A model generated the notes under the pieces. The model saw nothing but the letters and a program-made list of their open reading frames with translations. It was not told the origin of the DNA and did not search any database. From Pleurotus djamor (Eukaryota; Basidiomycota; Agaricomycetes; Agaricales; Pleurotaceae), in assembly GCA_029747585.1 (NCBI GenBank), contig JAPEVF010000143.1, positions 27,759 through 91,758 on the forward strand: a DNA stretch of 64,000 bases, read 5' to 3'. Positions 59,701-64,000 of the stretch are shown one piece after another. Both the position numbers and the translations under genes were made by a program. Position 1 is the stretch's first letter, and each line of letters begins with the position of its first letter.

Positions 59701-62694
59701 GAAATTCAAGACAAAGAAAACGCGCAATTCGAGGACGTCGTCGTTGATCGCGAGTGTCGTCGCGTCGCTTAATGCTAGTGTCAACCTCAATGTCAATGGT
59801 AATGGAGGAAGTGGGGTGACGAAAGAGATGATCCGACGCGTCGACCTACCCGAAACCAACACTAACGTCGATCATCACCTTGACTTTGTAGCTGGGGAGG
59901 ACGCGACGCGTGTAGACGCAATGGAGGGACAAGGAGATGTACCCCCGCCTACGCCCGCGTCGACGTATACGTCTCAATCGCTTCAACCATTTGAAGAACC
60001 GTTACCCGCAAACACAAACGTGAACGCGAATGTAAACTCATCGTCTGTTGTGTCGCTCGAACCGGCATTTTGCTATGTCCCACCTACTCCACAACCTCCA
60101 CCTTTACGATCCCAACCTCTTCCTACATCCCCTCCTCAACCCTCTCTTCCCACACTCCCTACACTCCCACCCACCTCTCTTATTTCATCAACCTCACCAA
60201 CCCCACCCACATTCTCCCCACCCTCAAGGGCACAATCAAAATCAAAATCCACACCAACGACGCCCACCAAACCCCACTCCAAAGAAAAAGGAGGCAAGAG
60301 GAAGCGGTTGGTTTCCTTTATTGCTCGGCTGGGTACTTCGAGTGGGATCAACAACGGTGGGGGAGGGGCGAGGGAGGAGTGGACTCGTTTGGCGAGTTCG
60401 TCGGGGTTGAGGACTTTTGAACGTGAGGTCCATCATGAAGACGACGATCGTGTAGAAGTTGGAGACGTTGGAGGAGGAATTGACGCGGGGATGGAGAGAG
60501 GTGTTGGAAGAAGAGAGGGAAGAGAGGGTGGGGTGGGACATTATAGGATTGAATCGAAGTATGTGAGGTTTAGCAAGGGGGAGTTTGTTTTCCCCCCGCC
60601 TTCGTCTTCCTCTTCGTCTTCGCCGCGCCAGTCGCCTGTGCGTCGGCTTGAGGAGGGTGAGGAGGAGGATGAGGGAGGTGAATGTGTTGAGGGTGAGCGA
60701 GAGGATGGGGAGCGTGAGTTTGTTCTTATCCTTGCGAAACACACGACGATGCTTATGTGTTTTTCCCTTTTCTTTTCCCCTAATTCTCGTAGCTTTGGAC
60801 GTCCAAAGCATGGACATGGACATGCAAAAGCGAACCAGTCTCGCAACCTCCCACTCCCACTCCCATTCCAACGATAACTCCAACTCCAACGAGTACTCCA
60901 ACGATAACGAGTACTCTGAATCCCGCTCTGTATCTATCTACTCACACCCTTCTTCGTATCCCCACTCTTCGTACCCCTCCTCTCGTCTTCGTGAAGAAGG
61001 TGAAGGAGTAGGTGAAGATGGTTATGATGTAGATGGAAGGGATGGTGAGCAAGGGAGGGGGGATGGGGAGAGAGAGGGAGAGGGGAAGAAGTTGTATGAA
61101 TTTGATTGTGAACATGAATACGCTTATTCCCTCTCCAACTCCATCTCTCACTCCAACTCCAACTCCATCTCTCGCTCTCGCTCTACTTCAAACGCTCATT
61201 CCCACTCGAACTCGCAATCACTCTCGCGGTCGAACACCACCACCTCGCATTCTCACCAATCCCACACGATCTCTACAGTTCCTGTGGACGTAGAGAAGGC
61301 GTTACCACCTTCACCCTCTCCTTCCCCGCCCCTTATCACCTCTCCCTCACCTCCACCCATCCAAACATTTTCACTAGAATCAACGGAATCAACACAACTA
61401 CCATTGGAAGAGAAATCCTCATTGGGTCTCCCCCCGCGTCTTCGTGCGCATTCCCTCACCCTCCTCTCTGCCTCTGCACCCGTCCTCAATCCTACTCCAC
61501 ATCAACAAGAAAAACAAACACCCCCTCCGCCGCCTGAAAAAGACGTACGCACTCAAACGCACCTTACTGTCTGTCAAGAAGATAGACCTCTCCGACCGAG
61601 TCGATCGTATGGGTATTTGTCGGATCGGGATCAAATGGGGGGGAGGCCGTTTACTGCTGGTGGGCCTTTGGGTGGTACGATGGTTGGTGAGAGTGTGTAT
61701 ATTGGTGCTGGAGGGAGACCGGGTACTGCGCTGCCCACTAGTAATGCGAGTACGATGAAGACTGGTGTGAGTACGGGGAGGTTGCATGTCTTTCCTGTCG
61801 TCTCCTCCACTCTTTCCTCCGCCACGTCTTCGTCCTCCTCTCAAAGCAATTATCCTCAATATGCGCGTGCGATAGGCAGACCGTCTACGGCGTGTCCACC
61901 CTCCTCCACCTCCCCCTCTTCGTCTTCCTCCCCTCAATTCACATCAGCTTCCTCCCCACCACGCGAACAAGGACAAGGACACGAAAACAAGAAAGGTCTA
62001 TTCTTTGGATTCAGGTGGAAGATGGGCATGTCGAGGAAGGGGAGGAAGGATGTTATTGTTGAAGATGTACTCGAAGAGGGGGATGAAGACTTGAGGGGGG
62101 ACGATGTGGTGGAGCGAGAGGGAGGGTGGGAGGAGTCGGGTGTCGTCCTTGGTTGGGATGGTGAGGCGGAAGGTTGAGGCGTCCCATTCTCACTCTCAGC
62201 CGTCTCATCTGCATTCGGACGAGGACGAGCATCATCATCAGTTTCAAGTGGAGAAAATACTCGGAGGAGATGAAGGTACGCTCAGGGCAAGAGGAACAGG
62301 AAGAAATGTGCCGATGCCGTTGCCTTTGGTTATCTCTACGTCTACGTCTACCTCGACAGCTGCGTCTACACCATGTCCGCCCACACCCGATCACCTCGAA
62401 CATGAACACGACGAGCAGGAAATTCAAATTCCTGTGACACCCACTTCACCGTCTACACCATGTACACCCACCTCTCCTTCTCCGTATTCACCGTACACAC
62501 CCGCCTCATCGGTGTACTTCCCCGCGCATTCGTTCTCGACGTCTACGTCGCCTCATGCGTCTACGCCTAATCTCGGACACGGTCATGGGATTGATCTGGA
62601 TGGTAGCAGTGTTGATGTGGGGAAGGGGTTGAAGAAGAGGAGGATGAGGTTTGGTGTTGGGTTGATGAGGGGGATTATGAGTGGTGGGCATTGA
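56782..62694 (+). CDS. Very large low-complexity Ser/Glu/Pro-rich protein, unknown
   Basis: The ATG at 56782 opens a Thr/Arg-rich then Ser/Glu-rich part (SESESGSESESSESGYACSS). The first frame stops at 57984, and a second opens only 49 bp later. An intron at 57942-58026 (GTGTCT to CCCAG) would join LVEK to ILMPGYPISPNRDAG in frame, so I model one gene. Two alternatives are separate genes 56782-57984 and 58034-62694. Further introns are at about 59151-59222 (CYG to GHEQRQPTP) and 60714-60792 (EDGE to PLDVQSMDMDM). Frame breaks fall at N's (58611-58619, 59116) and at a G6 run (62095-62100), probably sequence errors. Content includes acidic repeats (EEDIEDIEEGEEEGVEGG), a Lys/Arg cluster, Ser/Asn/His-rich stretches and Gly-rich GGRPFTAGGPLGG. 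It ends RRMRFGVGLMRGIMSGGH. No domain known. Confidence 0.55.
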
Positions 62695-64000
62695 AATTGA
62701 AATGTTGTGACAGTGTTGAGGTCAGGTGTTGTCCTCGATGCTCAATATCAATATTCAATGGTGCGGTTGTGAGTTCGTGCTGATCATGGGACCCTTAGGT
62801 TGTTACTCGATGTGTATACCTATGCCTATGCTCGCGCGTTGACGTTGACATTGATGACGATGGACGTTGTTGACGTTGGCATACGTCCGATCGCCCTCCC
62901 CGCATTTCATACCTCCCATACCACTCATAATCCCACAACTCGAATCCCATCGCTCGAACCCCGCCATCCCCACACCCAAACCCCAAACCCAAAATCCACA
63001 CCCAACCCACTCCAAACCCAATACAATCCCAATCCCGACCCATCATATCAATTCGCTTCGTTTCGTTTCGTTGGTCAGTGTTACATTCACTATAACATAA
63101 CCCGTTCGTTCGCACACACGGAATTGTGGCTGATGAGAGTGTTGGTTTCTTCTGCTTTTTTTCTTAGGTCCGGGCATCGGGCTCTCTAGCTTCAGCTTCT
63201 AGCTGCGCTCTCCACGCCTTCCTTTCCCAAGTTGTTTTTGCATCTCCGCCTCTGCGCCTCATCGTCGGCTTATGTCCGCTTTTACCACAACTGGTCTGGG
63301 GCTTTGAACCCCCACGGTGAACCGAGGATCCGAGGAGGCCAGACCACCACCACCACGAGCACCAGCGCATCTCCGTCTCCGCCTCAAGGAACCATAATCA
63401 TCTACGCTCATTTTTTCGAATCGGTTTTTGCATACTTACACCACGAAACACGAAAACTCACGCTCATTTCGAACTTCGCATTTGTCACGATTTATTCGGC
63501 ATACGTTCATTCCTTCTTGGTTTCACCCTCTTCTCTCTCTCACACGCACACACACACACACACACACTCAAACGCTCTTTGGATTTTGTCTTGGTTTTTT
63601 GCTTGGTCGTGGAATTTGCGGAAACGGATATCCTTGGATGGACGGTGGACCACCTCATCACATCCTATACACCCTCACAACCTACCCACCCAACATCCTA
63701 CACCCTTCTGGGTACCCTCGCTACCGATGGAGCTCAAGATACTCGACTATGCTGCACTGCGCAGGCGCACACACCCTGTTGTATCCTCATTTTCTTTTTG
63801 ATTTTTGGCTTTTTTGGCTTTTTACGCTCGTTTATGCACCGATGATGAACCCTGTTGTTGTATCATCCCCACACTCTCTTGTTGTACCCCTTCTCCCCTT
63901 GCCTCTTTGCCCTTTGACACGGTTGTTGTCTGTTGTACGCTGTACGCTGTACGCTCTTGCCTCCCCCACATCCCCCACACCCCACACCCCCCATTCCCAC
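62695..64000. other. Right-end non-coding region
   Basis: About 1.3 kb of C-rich and T-rich sequence with a (CA)n microsatellite. Open frames are short or low-complexity, and none is supported as a gene. It may be the leader or promoter of a gene beyond the window. Confidence 0.45.
63541..63568 (+). repeat. CA dinucleotide microsatellite
   Basis: About thirteen CA units, one interrupted by a G, directly after a TCTCTC run. Confidence 0.85.

Noticed and set aside
1..64000. tRNA or rRNA genes
   Set aside because: Scanning for T-loop-like GGTTCGA words with matching acceptor stems gave no convincing cloverleaf. A covariance-model scan would be decisive.
1..64000. Transposable elements or viral insertions
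   Set aside because: No reverse transcriptase, integrase, DDE transposase or helicase motif was seen, and the inverted arms carry ordinary intron-containing genes rather than terminal repeats.

Overview
The window is nuclear DNA of a filamentous basidiomycete, most likely an Agaricomycete (mushroom-forming class). The evidence is dense genes with many short GT-AG introns (about 50-80 bp), a seven-helix DUF6534 protein (a family I know only from basidiomycetes), an AA3-type GMC oxidoreductase and fungal MFS transporters. The order or genus cannot be fixed from the sequence. One 969-base assembly gap lies at 15857-16825, and single N's are scattered throughout. At least three of these N's behave as extra bases that break a reading frame.

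Layout. 0.7-7.5 kb: a MATE-family exporter, the mRNA decapping activator Dcp1 and mitochondrial ribosomal protein uL16m, all on the + strand. 8-31 kb: a metabolic and transport stretch with a secreted GMC oxidoreductase (+), an anion:cation-symporter-type MFS permease (-), a DUF6534 membrane protein (-), a glutamate decarboxylase (+), snurportin-1 (+), two tandem paralogous MFS transporters (-) and a secreted type-B carboxylesterase (-). Snurportin is housekeeping. The rest could serve uptake and conversion of aromatics, esters or amino acids, but nothing proves that they form a pathway.

32.2-41.7 kb: a large inverted duplication. Two arms of about 1.75 kb each carry the same unit: a promoter, a two-exon single-pass membrane protein of unknown family, and directly behind it a small very hydrophobic ORF. 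They flank a 1504-residue coiled-coil protein with a divergent HPD-containing J-like C-terminus. This is the most unusual structure in the window.

41.7-49.5 kb holds no gene I can support. 49.5-62.7 kb carries two very large low-complexity proteins of unknown function, rich in Ser, Thr, Glu and Asn, separated by 2.5 kb containing short direct repeats and a G-rich tract. The last 1.3 kb is simple-sequence-rich and non-coding as far as I can tell. I saw no rRNA, tRNA, transposase or reverse transcriptase.
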